Shown here piece by piece: positions 1 through 7,452 of a stretch of 14,012 bases of DNA. The stretch is from Fidelibacterota bacterium (lineage in GTDB: Bacteria > Marinisomatota > Marinisomatia > Marinisomatales > TCS55): contig PBCB01000016.1 of the NCBI GenBank assembly GCA_002717765.1, positions 23,148 to 37,159 on the forward strand, given 5' to 3'. A program made the translations under genes and the position numbers. The notes below the pieces were generated by a model. It did no database searches. It saw only the letters and a list, made by a program, of their open reading frames with translations, and had not been told where the DNA came from. Position 1 is the stretch's first letter; every line of letters starts with the position of its first letter.

Positions 1-410
1 CTAGTTATATCATTTGTATTTGATCCATAGTCATAATAGTACCTGGAGAGCTTTAATTGTTTTTTATCAATAAGCATAGAAAATAAATTAAAGAAGTCTG
101 CTTCTGGTGAAGCTGAAATTTCTTTACGAATATCCTCAAAGACTGAGGAAAGCTTTTGATCCTTATTGATTGCAATATTTTCAACAAGTGTAGGTATGTC
201 TACTTCAAGAGCAATATACATTCCACCTTTGAGATCAAGCCCTTGTTTAATTGCTCGAGATTCTAAGGTTTCAAGATTACCTTGTTCTAAAAGGACGCTT
301 TTTTCATCTTCAGATAATGTTTGAAGTTTAATGCTTGGCCAAAGCGACCAGATTCCCCATACAAGGACTAATCCAATTAGTAAAAATCGTGGTGTTAGTT
401 TATTTTGCAT
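1..410 (-). CDS. secD: Protein translocase subunit SecD, N-terminal part (cut by window start)
   Basis: The minus strand reads openly from an ATG at 410-408 to the window edge, giving 136 codons of the N-terminus. Residues about 9-25 form a hydrophobic transmembrane segment, as expected for the first helix of SecD. Residues 57-63 are GLDLKGG, followed by MYIALEVD, the signature that opens the first periplasmic domain in SecD proteins. SecD with SecF uses the proton motive force to help pull secreted proteins through SecYEG at the inner membrane. Most of the protein, including the remaining membrane helices, lies outside the window. The gene follows kbl on the same strand after 78 bases; no yajC lies between, although yajC commonly precedes secD. 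There is no clear Shine-Dalgarno sequence before the ATG. Family assignment is firm; completeness cannot be judged. Confidence 0.9.
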   Translation of the reverse strand, partial: MQNKLTPRFLLIGLVLVWGIWSLWPSIKLQTLSEDEKSVLLEQGNLETLESRAIKQGLDLKGGMYIALEVDIPTLVENIAINKDQKLSSVFEDIRKEISASPEADFFNLFSMLIDKKQLKLSRYYYDYGSNTNDIT

Positions 411-442
411 AAAATATATTATTAATTGCTTTAAGGACGGGG

Positions 443-472
443 AATATACTCTTGGATTTACCTATTGAACAA
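443..472 (-). promoter_or_regulatory. Candidate sigma-70-type promoter for secD
   Basis: In the 78-base gap between kbl and secD the minus strand shows TTGTTC (472-467), an 18-base spacer, then TATATT (448-443). The start of transcription would fall about 25 bases before the secD ATG. The -35 matches consensus at only three positions and the region is AT-rich, so this could be chance. secD may equally be read through from tdh-kbl. Confidence 0.3.
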
Positions 473-488
473 GCATGTGAACGAATTA

Positions 489-1661
489 TTATACAATATT
501 GAATTTTGCACCTATTTTTTTAAAAGCATCTAATGCTTGATCTAAATGCGATTCAGTCATTGCAGCAGAGATCTGAACTCTTATTCTAGCCTCATTTTTA
601 GGAACAACTGGGTAGAAAAATCCAATAACATAAATCCCCTCTTTTAATAAATCTGCAGCCATTTGTTGAGCAATTTGTGCATCATAAGTCATGATTGGGA
701 TAATAGGATGTTCACCTTCTTTTATTTCAAAGCCAATCCTAGATATTTCTCTACGAAAATATTGCGTATTTTTTTCAAGCTTATCCCTTAATTCTGTAGA
801 TTCTGAAAGCATTTCAAAGGCCTTAATACCTGCAGAGGTTATTGCAGGAGCTAGAGTGTTTGAAAAAAGATAAGGCCTTGAGCGTTGGCGTAATAAATCT
901 ATGAATTCTTGCTTACCAGTAGTAAAACCACCCGAAGCTCCACCAAGCGCCTTTCCAAGGGTTGAAGTCCAAATATCAATTTTTTCCATAACATTATGGT
1001 GTTCTGCAGATCCTCTTCCTGTCTCTCCTATAAATCCAGTGGCATGACTATCATCAACCATGACTATTGCATCATATTTTTCTGCAAGAGTAGTTATTTG
1101 ATCAAGTTTTGCTATGTAACCATCCATTGAGAAAACACCATCCGTTGCAATTAAGCGTATTTTTGCATTTTGCGATTTGATTAGTTGTTTCTCTAAATCT
1201 TTCATATCATTGTTTTTATAGCGATATCGTTGGGCCTTGCAAAGCCTGATGCCATCAATAATAGAAGCGTGATTTAATGCATCAGAGATGATAGCATCAT
1301 TTGGGCCTAAAAGCGTTTCAAAAAGCCCACCATTTGCATCAAAACATGAGGTGTATAAAATAGTATCTTCAGACCCAAAGAAATGAGAAATGGTTTTTTC
1401 GAGATCTTTGTGTATGGTCTGCGTTCCACAAATAAAACGGACAGATGCCATACCAAAGCCATATTTATCTAATGCTTGCTTTGCAGCAGAAATCAAGCTT
1501 GGATGATCAGCGAGACCTAAATAATTATTGGCGCAAAAATTAAGTACGTTTAAACCTTGATCTGTTGAAATATTAATACTTTGCGAAGAAGTGATTGGCC
1601 TTTCAACCTTATAAAGCCCCTCATCTTTAATTTCTGAAATAATTTTCTTAAAAGAATTCAC
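489..1661 (-). CDS. kbl: 2-amino-3-ketobutyrate CoA ligase (glycine C-acetyltransferase)
   Basis: This PLP-dependent alpha-oxoamine synthase cleaves 2-amino-3-ketobutyrate with CoA into glycine and acetyl-CoA, the second step of threonine breakdown in the cytoplasm. The sequence is strongly E. coli Kbl-like throughout. From the GTG start, landmarks are [10 protein letters not shown] near residue 41, [13 protein letters not shown] with H131, the VDDSHATGF block with D203 and H206, and the PLP-binding lysine K237 in [13 protein letters not shown] chose the GTG at 1661-1659 because it overlaps the tdh TGA as GTGA, a typical translational-coupling junction, with GGAAAGG a short way upstream. That gives 390 residues. 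A TTG at 1685 would give 398 residues (the E. coli length) but would overlap tdh by 28 bases; a GTG at 1664 is also possible. The gene is downstream of tdh in the same transcript. Function is confident; the start is not. Confidence 0.95.
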   Translation of the reverse strand: MNSFKKIISEIKDEGLYKVERPITSSQSINISTDQGLNVLNFCANNYLGLADHPSLISAAKQALDKYGFGMASVRFICGTQTIHKDLEKTISHFFGSEDTILYTSCFDANGGLFETLLGPNDAIISDALNHASIIDGIRLCKAQRYRYKNNDMKDLEKQLIKSQNAKIRLIATDGVFSMDGYIAKLDQITTLAEKYDAIVMVDDSHATGFIGETGRGSAEHHNVMEKIDIWTSTLGKALGGASGGFTTGKQEFIDLLRQRSRPYLFSNTLAPAITSAGIKAFEMLSESTELRDKLEKNTQYFRREISRIGFEIKEGEHPIIPIMTYDAQIAQQMAADLLKEGIYVIGFFYPVVPKNEARIRVQISAAMTESHLDQALDAFKKIGAKFNIV

Positions 1662-2680
1662 CACTTTAAAACAACCTTTCCGCAATTTCCTGATTTTAAC
1701 ACTTCAAAGGCATCTTGGAAATCATCAATATTAAATTGATGCGTTAATACCTCAGAAATTGATAAGCCACCTCTAACCATTTGAGTCATTTTGTACCATG
1801 TATCATACATTTCTCTTCCGTATATACCTTTAATATTTAGCCCTTTAAAAATAACATCATCCCAGTTGATCTTTGTTGATTTTGGTAGCAGTCCTAATAG
1901 TGCAATATTTCCACCATTATACATGTGATTGATCATCTCATTAAAAGCTTGTGGGCTTCCAGACATTTCAAGCCCTATATCAAAACCATGATTAATATTG
2001 AGGTCTTCAAAAGTATCTTTTATTTGCTCTTTTTTTGGATTAATTGTTCTTGTGGCTCCTAGCTTTAATGCTAGATCTAATCGATAGTCATTTATATCCG
2101 TGATTACAATATTTCTTGAGCCAGAGAATTTGCAAATTGCTACAGCCATGATTCCTATGGGACCTGCGCCAGAAATCAATACATCTTCACCGGTCAAATT
2201 ATACGTAAGTGCCGTATGCACAGCATTTCCAAATGGATCAAAAAAAGCTGCAATTTCTGATGATATATCTTTATGAATAGGCCATACATTTGATTCAGGT
2301 ATAACTAAATATTCAGCAAATGCCCCATTTCGATGAATTCCAATTCCAATAGTTTTATGGCATAGATGGCGTTTTCCAGCTCTGCAATTTCGACAATACC
2401 CACAAGTTAAATGCCCTTCTCCAGAGACGCGATCCCCTACCTTGTAATGCGTAACTCCTGCTCCAATTTCATCAATAATGCCACAAAATTCATGCCCTAT
2501 GATTAGAGGCAATTCAAGATTCTTTTGCGCCCATTCATCCCAGTCATATATATGCATGTCGGTACCGCAAATTGCAGTATGCGTTATTTTAATCTTTACA
2601 TCATTTGTTTCGCATATTGGGTTATCGACATTCTCCATCCATATCCCTGCTTCAGGCGAACGTTTTACAAGTGCTTTCAT
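1658..2680 (-). CDS. tdh: L-threonine 3-dehydrogenase
   Basis: This is a zinc- and NAD-dependent medium-chain dehydrogenase that oxidises threonine to 2-amino-3-ketobutyrate, the substrate of the next gene, kbl. At 340 residues it matches the family length (E. coli Tdh 341). Visible landmarks are the catalytic zinc residues C38 and H63-E64, the four structural-zinc cysteines C93, C96, C99 and C107, the GEGHLTCG segment, the [12 protein letters not shown] block, the dinucleotide-binding GAGPIG at 171-176, and acidic D195 after the second Rossmann strand, consistent with NAD rather than NADP. The start is ATG at 2680-2678; no Shine-Dalgarno sequence precedes it. The gene is first in a minus-strand series tdh-kbl-secD and overlaps kbl by four bases. 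It is divergent from a membrane protein and permease pair. Confidence 0.97.
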   Translation of the reverse strand: MKALVKRSPEAGIWMENVDNPICETNDVKIKITHTAICGTDMHIYDWDEWAQKNLELPLIIGHEFCGIIDEIGAGVTHYKVGDRVSGEGHLTCGYCRNCRAGKRHLCHKTIGIGIHRNGAFAEYLVIPESNVWPIHKDISSEIAAFFDPFGNAVHTALTYNLTGEDVLISGAGPIGIMAVAICKFSGSRNIVITDINDYRLDLALKLGATRTINPKKEQIKDTFEDLNINHGFDIGLEMSGSPQAFNEMINHMYNGGNIALLGLLPKSTKINWDDVIFKGLNIKGIYGREMYDTWYKMTQMVRGGLSISEVLTHQFNIDDFQDAFEVLKSGNCGKVVLKW

Positions 2681-2686
2681 AAGGTT

Positions 2687-2692
2687 TTTATA
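2687..2692 (-). promoter_or_regulatory. Candidate -10 box close to the tdh start (possible leaderless transcript)
   Basis: On the minus strand TATAAA lies six bases before the tdh ATG, a distance that would put the transcription start at or next to the start codon. No Shine-Dalgarno sequence is present, which fits a leaderless message. No good -35 lies at 16-18 bases. A competing candidate is TATAAC (2727-2722) with TTTATT (2750-2745) 17 bases upstream, which would give a leader of about 35 bases and place its -10 over that of the divergent promoter. Confidence 0.3.
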
Positions 2693-2700
2693 TTCATTGA

Positions 2701-2729
2701 TTGTTCTAAAAAATTTAATGGGTTATACT
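2701..2729 (+). promoter_or_regulatory. Candidate sigma-70-type promoter for the 2773-4647 gene pair
   Basis: TTGTTC (2701-2706), a 17-base spacer and TATACT (2724-2729) resemble a sigma-70 promoter (3/6 and 5/6 consensus matches). Transcription would start near 2736, followed by a strong AGGAGGT ribosome binding site at 2754-2760, 12 bases before the ATG at 2773. Position, spacing and the downstream site agree with one another. Confidence 0.5.
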
Positions 2730-2772
2730 TACCATACACAATGGAATAAACTTAGGAGGTTATTATTCGTTT

Positions 2773-3312
2773 ATGCGGATTCAGACTCAGTTTCTTATTA
2801 TAAATATTATTGGTGGAATTGCTGTTCTTGGTGGCTATGTAGTTGCATTAATAAATCATCCCGATACTAGAGGTGAGCTTTGGGGTGGGGTACCGGAAAA
2901 TTTACGATTTTGGATTACTTCATTTATGTTTGTTTCTGCTTTTGGTTACTGCTTGGCAATGTATTATTTAATTTTTCAAGATGGATTAAGCTTGGATTTC
3001 TTTTGGGGAAAATTAAACGCCAATTATATGAAAGGACTATTAATTATTTTCCTTTTAACCGCTGCTTGCTGGATTCATACAACCTTTAGTTATCTAGAAA
3101 CTGGAAATCAAGTTTTATGGACTTTTGTCCAAATCGAGCTTTGGTTGACTGGAATTTCAATTTTTCTTATGATGATTGGTCTTGCTACAGCTAGTGGAAT
3201 CAATAATAATTTTCTTCATAGCTCATCCGTAATAGGTCTTCTTATTATTTCCTTTCATTGTTTAGCGCTAGATGCAATGTTATGGATTAGTAGATTCCCT
3301 ATTAAACATTGA
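2773..3312 (+). CDS. Five-helix membrane protein of unknown function
   Basis: I do not recognise this 179-residue protein. Hydrophobicity suggests about five transmembrane helices, roughly at residues 7-28, 45-68, 86-107, 114-138 and 150-172, joined by short loops. Between the first two helices is a polar stretch containing NHPDTRGELWGG and PENLRFW. Several aromatic residues and single histidines (H102, H149, H162) sit in or near the helices. No cysteine pair, zinc motif or known signature is visible. The ATG at 2773 follows the strongest ribosome binding site in the window (AGGAGGT, 12-base spacing), so it is a real and probably well-expressed gene. It lies 18 bases upstream of an amino-acid permease on the same strand, so a shared transcript is likely. 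A role linked to that permease or to threonine catabolism is only a guess from position. Confidence 0.8.
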   Translation: MRIQTQFLIINIIGGIAVLGGYVVALINHPDTRGELWGGVPENLRFWITSFMFVSAFGYCLAMYYLIFQDGLSLDFFWGKLNANYMKGLLIIFLLTAACWIHTTFSYLETGNQVLWTFVQIELWLTGISIFLMMIGLATASGINNNFLHSSSVIGLLIISFHCLALDAMLWISRFPIKH

Positions 3313-3330
3313 TTAAGACTTAGTTATCTT

Positions 3331-4647
3331 TTGTCAGAATTAAAAAAATCATTAGGACTAATTGATGGTATTTCATTATTAATTGGAATTACTATTGGTT
3401 CAGCTATTTTTGCCACACCTCAAATTATTGCATCTTATAGTGTTTCATTTTTCAGCATCATCTTGCTTTGGATAGTTGTCACTTGTTTCGTTTTTATCGG
3501 TTCATTGATTTATGCTGAGCTAGGATCTCGTTTTCCTAATACTGGAGGAGAGTATATTTATATTAATAAGGCTTTTGGTCCTTTTTGGGGATTTATTTTT
3601 GGATGGTCTCAATTATTAATTATTAGGACCAGCCCCGCTGCAGGAATAAGTCTAATTACTGCAAATTATATCGGATATTTTATTGAAATGAATCAATTTC
3701 AAAAAAATATTGTAGCGATTGCCGTTATCATCATATTTGGTATAATTAATTTTATGGGCGTTGAAAGAGCTAGCGCATACAATAAATTTTCATCCTTAGT
3801 AAAGACAATAGGGATTGTTGTATTTACATTTGCTGGGTTGATGATTTTTGGCGGAGATTTTTCAAATTTACCTGAGTCTATAAATTCTACTCAAAATTTA
3901 GGCCCGATAGGAAATGCGGTAGCTGCAATAATTTTAGTCTTATTCTCTTATTTGGGTTGGGATAGGGTTGGCTATGTTGCCGGAGAGATGAAAAATCCCA
4001 AAGATATTATTCCGCGGACGATGTTTTATGGAATTGGTACGATTGCAATTATATATCTTAGTGCAAATCTTTTATATCATACAGTAATGGGATTAGAGGG
4101 TGTGAGAAATAGCAATATTGTTGCATCAGATACCGCATCCATCCTCTTTGGTAATATAGGAGCTTCAATAGTATCCATGATTGTGATTATTTCAGCTACA
4201 GGAAGTATTAATGGGACAATGATGTCGGCTAGTAGACTGTACTACGCTATGGCCAAGGATGGGTTATTATTTAGCTGGTTTAACCATATTCATCCAAGTT
4301 TTAAAACACCTACGCACTCAATCATCGCCCATTGTATATGGGGAATAACCTTACTTGTAGTCAGACAAAATTTTGAAACCATTGTGTCTGGAATGGTGTT
4401 TACGATTCTTATATTTTATATTGTAACTACTTTAGCCCTATTTAGATTCAGAAAATTAAATATTGGCCAGGAGGGATATCGTATCCCTTTTTATCCATTA
4501 TTACCGTTAATATATCTAATTGGATTAATTGTGCTCGTATCATTAAGATTATTTTATCAATTTAATTTATCAATTCAGGATTTAAGCTTTGTGCTGACAG
4601 GGGTGCCAATTTATTTTCTTTTTTTTAAGCAGAAAGTTAATCGCTAA
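3331..4647 (+). CDS. APC-superfamily amino-acid permease
   Basis: This is a 438-residue inner-membrane transporter of the amino acid-polyamine-organocation superfamily, with about twelve hydrophobic segments. Residues 16-30 (LLIGITIGSAIFATP) form the broken first helix that binds the substrate backbone in this fold. GGEYIYINKAFGP at 72-84 and LFSYLGWDRVGYVAGEMKNP around 204-223 are typical of the LAT/SteT-like branch, which moves neutral amino acids. The exact substrate cannot be read from sequence. The start appears to be TTG at 3331: the preceding gene stops in the same frame at 3312 and only TTA, AGA, CTT, AGT, TAT and CTT codons lie between. No Shine-Dalgarno sequence is visible, so translation may depend on coupling to the upstream gene. 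Divergent placement from tdh-kbl makes threonine or another neutral amino acid a plausible cargo (inference). Confidence 0.88.
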   Translation: MSELKKSLGLIDGISLLIGITIGSAIFATPQIIASYSVSFFSIILLWIVVTCFVFIGSLIYAELGSRFPNTGGEYIYINKAFGPFWGFIFGWSQLLIIRTSPAAGISLITANYIGYFIEMNQFQKNIVAIAVIIIFGIINFMGVERASAYNKFSSLVKTIGIVVFTFAGLMIFGGDFSNLPESINSTQNLGPIGNAVAAIILVLFSYLGWDRVGYVAGEMKNPKDIIPRTMFYGIGTIAIIYLSANLLYHTVMGLEGVRNSNIVASDTASILFGNIGASIVSMIVIISATGSINGTMMSASRLYYAMAKDGLLFSWFNHIHPSFKTPTHSIIAHCIWGITLLVVRQNFETIVSGMVFTILIFYIVTTLALFRFRKLNIGQEGYRIPFYPLLPLIYLIGLIVLVSLRLFYQFNLSIQDLSFVLTGVPIYFLFFKQKVNR

Positions 4648-4648
4648 C

Positions 4649-4677
4649 TTTAGCCCCATTATTTAATCAGATATAAT
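4649..4677 (+). promoter_or_regulatory. Candidate promoter for parA with consensus -10, possible leaderless start
   Basis: A perfect TATAAT lies at 4672-4677, with a weak TTTAGC (4649-4654) 17 bases upstream. Only five bases separate TATAAT from the parA ATG at 4683, so transcription would begin at or within a base or two of the start codon. There is no Shine-Dalgarno sequence before parA. Together these suggest a leaderless parA transcript. Confidence 0.45.
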
Positions 4678-4682
4678 TAATT

Positions 4683-5447
4683 ATGAGTAAAATTGTTTCA
4701 CTAACAAATCAAAAAGGCGGAGTTGGAAAAACAACTACCTCTGTTAATCTTGCAGTAAGTTTTGCAGTTTCAGAGGTAAAGACTTTGCTGATTGATTTAG
4801 ATCCACAATCAAATGCTACGACAGGTCTAGAGGCATTGATTGAAAATCCTCAAGGAACAATTTATGATTCAATCGTTGGAAAAGAAAAAGCCTCAAATGT
4901 TATCAGTTCGACAAAATTGGATTGTTTAGATATCATTACTTCAACAAATGATCTAGTTGGAGCAGAAGTAGAATTAGTAAATCTAATGGCGCGCGAAAGG
5001 CAACTTGAAAAAGCATTGAAATCGGTACAAAAAAAATATGACTACATTTTAATTGACTGCCCGCCATCACTTGGTTTATTAACATTAAATGCGCTAACCT
5101 GTTCAAACTCAATAATTATTCCAATTCAGTGTGAATATTATGCCCTAGAAGGATTAGGTCAGTTATTAAACACCTTCCGATTGGTTCAAAAGAATTTAAA
5201 TCCAAAACTTGAAATTGAAGGCGTTCTGCTAACGATGTATGATTCTAGATTGAACCTTTCCAGTCAAGTAGCAGATGAGGTGAGAAGTTTTTTTAAGGAC
5301 AAAATATTTGAAACCGTTATCAATAGAAATGTTCGTTTAAGCGAGGCGCCAAGTTTTGGAAAGCCAGCACTGCTTTACGATGCAAATTCTACAGGTGCTC
5401 AAAATTATTTATCCTTAGTTGAGGAGATATTACATAATGGCAACTAA
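4683..5447 (+). CDS. parA: Chromosome partitioning ATPase ParA (Soj-like)
   Basis: ParA is a dimerising ATPase that binds DNA non-specifically and moves ParB-parS complexes apart during chromosome segregation. This 254-residue protein begins almost directly with the deviant Walker A motif KGGVGKTT (residues 11-18, signature lysine K11), as in short chromosomal Soj-type ParAs without an N-terminal DNA-binding domain. The [15 protein letters not shown] block (Walker A-prime, about 35-49), the [15 protein letters not shown]alker B region and the [12 protein letters not shown] segment near the C-terminus are all present. It overlaps parB by 11 bases, the usual chromosomal pair. A consensus TATAAT five bases upstream suggests its own promoter. 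Nothing is missing, and the function is firm. Confidence 0.96.
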   Translation: MSKIVSLTNQKGGVGKTTTSVNLAVSFAVSEVKTLLIDLDPQSNATTGLEALIENPQGTIYDSIVGKEKASNVISSTKLDCLDIITSTNDLVGAEVELVNLMARERQLEKALKSVQKKYDYILIDCPPSLGLLTLNALTCSNSIIIPIQCEYYALEGLGQLLNTFRLVQKNLNPKLEIEGVLLTMYDSRLNLSSQVADEVRSFFKDKIFETVINRNVRLSEAPSFGKPALLYDANSTGAQNYLSLVEEILHNGN

Positions 5448-6309
5448 GAGACTAGGAAAAGGACTTGAAGCTTTAATTCGTTCGGATCATGCCGTAAAAA
5501 AAGAGCATATAAGCCACTCTGGCGTTACGCAAATATTATTATCAAAGATTAAAACAAATCCTTATCAACCAAGAAAAGAGTTTAATAAGGATGCTTTGAC
5601 TGACCTCGCTTCATCAATCAAGCAAAAAGGAGTTATTAGTCCAATTACTGTATGTGCAGAAGGTAATGGTTATATTTTAATCGCTGGAGAGCGAAGGCTC
5701 AGGGCATCTAAGTTAATTAAGCTTAAAGAGATTCCAGCATACATCATGGAAGTAAAAAATGATTCAGATATGATGCAAATAGCTCTTATTGAAAATATCC
5801 AACGAGAAAATTTAAATCCAATGGAAGAATCCGAAGCATATGCATTATTAAATAACCAATTCAAACTTTCACAAAAAGATATTGCAAAATCTGTTGGGAA
5901 AAATAGATCTACTATAACAAATTCATTAAGATTGCTTCAGCTTCCTTCGGAAATACGCAAAAGCCTCAAACATGATAAAATTTCTGCAGGCCATGCTCGT
6001 GCCATTCTTTCTATGTCCACAAAGACTGGAATGCTAAAGCTTTGGAAAATGATTTTAAAGGATGGGCTATCTGTAAGGTCTGCAGAAAAAGTTGCTAAAG
6101 GTTCAGCTAAGATCAAGTCAGCTAAAACAAAAAGCCTCAAAACAAAAAGTAAATCTACTCGCTCTTTAGAAAATGAACTGATTTCAATTCTTGGGACAAA
6201 AGTTAATTTGAATGCTAGGGGAAATCAATCCGGATCAATATCAATTGAGTATTTTACCCATGATGATCTTGAGCGAATATTAGAATTATTACGAAGCATA
6301 GATAATTAA
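5437..6309 (+). CDS. parB: Chromosome partitioning CTPase/DNA-binding protein ParB
   Basis: ParB binds parS sites near the origin and slides along DNA as a CTP-dependent clamp, acting with ParA. I chose the ATG at 5437 because [14 protein letters not shown] is the family's normal N-terminus, which also carries the ParA-stimulating basic segment, and GAGGAG lies about 10 bases upstream inside parA. A TTG at 5419 would add six unsupported residues. This gives 290 residues. Domains in order are the CTP-binding N-domain with GERR at 84-87 and [10 protein letters not shown] at 119-128, the helix-turn-helix [19 protein letters not shown] at about 144-162, a lysine/serine-rich linker at 221-243, and the C-terminal dimerisation region at 244-288. 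The linker is encoded by imperfect repeats. No convincing full parS site occurs in the window. Confidence 0.96.
   Translation: MATKRLGKGLEALIRSDHAVKKEHISHSGVTQILLSKIKTNPYQPRKEFNKDALTDLASSIKQKGVISPITVCAEGNGYILIAGERRLRASKLIKLKEIPAYIMEVKNDSDMMQIALIENIQRENLNPMEESEAYALLNNQFKLSQKDIAKSVGKNRSTITNSLRLLQLPSEIRKSLKHDKISAGHARAILSMSTKTGMLKLWKMILKDGLSVRSAEKVAKGSAKIKSAKTKSLKTKSKSTRSLENELISILGTKVNLNARGNQSGSISIEYFTHDDLERILELLRSIDN
6124..6149 (+). repeat. Short direct repeat in the ParB linker
   Basis: The 11-mer AAAACAAAAAG occurs at 6124-6134 and again at 6139-6149, a 15-base (five-codon) period. A related AGCTAA pair at 6105-6110 and 6120-6125 has the same spacing. The repeats encode the SAKTKS/SLKTKS part of the basic linker between the DNA-binding and dimerisation domains of ParB, so they keep the reading frame and may allow the linker length to vary. 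Confidence 0.6.
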
Positions 6310-6312
6310 AAA

Positions 6313-7089
6313 ATGAAACCAAGTCGATATACTTTTTTAATTGTGCCTGACCATGATGGAGATAGTAGGCGATTTTCAATATCAAGGAATGGAACACTAT
6401 TTATTTTGATATCATTCATTATATCGATCGTAGCTGTAGTCTTATCTTATATTTATCTTATTCCTATCGCGGTTGACTATACTCGTATGGATTATCGGTA
6501 TAATGAAGTGATTGGTGAAAGAATTGAAGTTTTAGAATTATACAGAGACCTTGAAAGAATGAAACAGATGGAAATCGTTGTTCAAAAAGCCTTAGGTATG
6601 GATCTTGGTGAAAGCGATTCTACCGATTCAGGGCTATCCAAAATGATGGATGATTACCCAATTAAATTAACCTATCTTGATAACGTGCCGTCTTTATTGC
6701 CAGCTGCAGGTGTCTTAACGCAAGATATGATAGTTTCCAATAAAGAGGATATTAGAGAACATTTCGGGGTTGATATTGCAGTTCCACTAGGTGAGCCCGT
6801 AATGGCATCAGCATCAGGACAAGTTGTATTTTCTGGATGGACGACAGAACTTGGAAACTTGGTGATTATTTATCATGGAAATGAGTATTTTACTTACTAT
6901 GGTCACAATGAATTAATATTAGTAAAACCTTACGAAAAAGTTAAGCGAGGTGATGTAATTTCAACTTCTGGAAATTCAGGAATAAGTTCAGGACCTCATC
7001 TTCATTTTGAAATTTGGAAAGATGGGGAACCTATTGATCCTTTATTGTATTTTCCAGAGCTAAATCAATCAAATATTAGTGTGAAATAA
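6313..7089 (+). CDS. Membrane-anchored M23 (LytM-type) peptidoglycan endopeptidase
   Basis: The 258-residue protein has a short cytoplasmic tail, one transmembrane helix (about 28-52), a charged, probably coiled-coil stretch (55-95) and a C-terminal periplasmic M23 zinc peptidase domain (about 145-248). All active-site residues are present: zinc ligands H150 and D154 in HFGVD and H231 in HLHF, with the catalytic histidines H198 (YYGH) and H229. It should therefore be an active enzyme that cuts peptide cross-links in peptidoglycan, unlike the EnvC/NlpD-type activators that have lost these residues. The N-terminal tail YTFLIVPDHDGDSRRFSISR resembles a conserved cytosolic element of other single-pass M23 proteins. 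The gene starts three bases after parB and is followed three bases later by a bactofilin gene. M23 peptidases paired with bactofilins are known in other bacteria, where the bactofilin positions the enzyme. No Shine-Dalgarno sequence is visible. Confidence 0.93.
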   Translation: MKPSRYTFLIVPDHDGDSRRFSISRNGTLFILISFIISIVAVVLSYIYLIPIAVDYTRMDYRYNEVIGERIEVLELYRDLERMKQMEIVVQKALGMDLGESDSTDSGLSKMMDDYPIKLTYLDNVPSLLPAAGVLTQDMIVSNKEDIREHFGVDIAVPLGEPVMASASGQVVFSGWTTELGNLVIIYHGNEYFTYYGHNELILVKPYEKVKRGDVISTSGNSGISSGPHLHFEIWKDGEPIDPLLYFPELNQSNISVK

Positions 7090-7092
7090 ATT

Positions 7093-7452
7093 ATGGCTAA
7101 AAACGATTATAAAGATGTACATACAATGATTGGCACAGATGCTGTTATCCAAGGCAATGTTACCTGCCAGGGTGGCGTTGCTGTCTATGGAAAAGTATTT
7201 GGCGATGTTGTTTCAGAGGGGCCAGTACGAATTGCTCGCGGAGGAGAAGTTCATGGAAATGTGCAAGCTAATGACTCTCAAATAGGCGGCATGGTAGATG
7301 GAAATGTTCGAGTAGAAAATAGAGCAGTTTTAGGATCTGAGTGCAACTTAAAAGGGGATTTAGTATATAGAACCCTAGTAATTGAAGAAGGCGCTCAGTT
7401 CCAAGGGCATTGCGTAATGGTTGAAAACGAAACTCCACCAAGTGATAGTTAA
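7093..7452 (+). CDS. Bactofilin (polymer-forming cytoskeletal protein)
   Basis: This 119-residue protein is a bactofilin: residues about 12-108 are a run of short beta strands with regular glycines and hydrophobic positions (IQGNVTCQGGVAVYGKVFGD, VHGNVQANDSQIGGMVDGNV, LKGDLVYRTLVIEEGAQFQG), which fold as a right-handed beta helix and polymerise without nucleotide. Short polar tails flank the core. Bactofilins form scaffolds at the cytoplasmic face of the membrane that recruit cell-wall enzymes and, in Myxococcus, the ParABS machinery. The gene is last in the parA-parB-M23-bactofilin series, starting three bases after the M23 gene with no clear Shine-Dalgarno sequence. The stop codon (7450-7452) lies within a likely transcription terminator. 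Confidence 0.9.
   Translation: MAKNDYKDVHTMIGTDAVIQGNVTCQGGVAVYGKVFGDVVSEGPVRIARGGEVHGNVQANDSQIGGMVDGNVRVENRAVLGSECNLKGDLVYRTLVIEEGAQFQGHCVMVENETPPSDS
7421..7449 (+). promoter_or_regulatory. Candidate promoter for the ATP synthase operon, inside the bactofilin gene end
   Basis: TTGAAA (7421-7426), a 17-base spacer and GATAGT (7444-7449) match the sigma-70 consensus at 5/6 and 4/6 positions. Transcription would start near 7456, leaving a leader of about 18 bases before atpZ. The -10 box is also the upstream arm of the terminator hairpin at 7444-7466, so transcripts from this promoter would lack that arm. Confidence 0.45.

Noticed and set aside
413..502. A plus-strand open stretch ending [17 protein letters not shown], reminiscent of a response-regulator tail
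   Set aside because: It has no ATG/GTG start and no ribosome binding site, is only 30 codons, and overlaps the kbl stop codon. It is most likely chance, although a decayed remnant cannot be excluded.
2478..3089. Plus-strand open frames overlapping tdh and the five-helix protein gene
   Set aside because: They run through well-supported genes in other frames, lack ribosome binding sites, and their translations are low-complexity and membrane-like only because the DNA is AT-rich.
4695..4701. A half-site resembling parS (GTTTCAC, preceded by T) just inside parA
   Set aside because: The second half, which should read GTGAAACA, does not match, and the bases encode the conserved start of ParA (KIVSLT). 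No full parS was found by eye in the window.
5419..5436. TTG start extending ParB by six residues
   Set aside because: The added residues do not resemble ParB N-termini; the ATG at 5437 gives the typical [10 protein letters not shown] start and has GAGGAG upstream.
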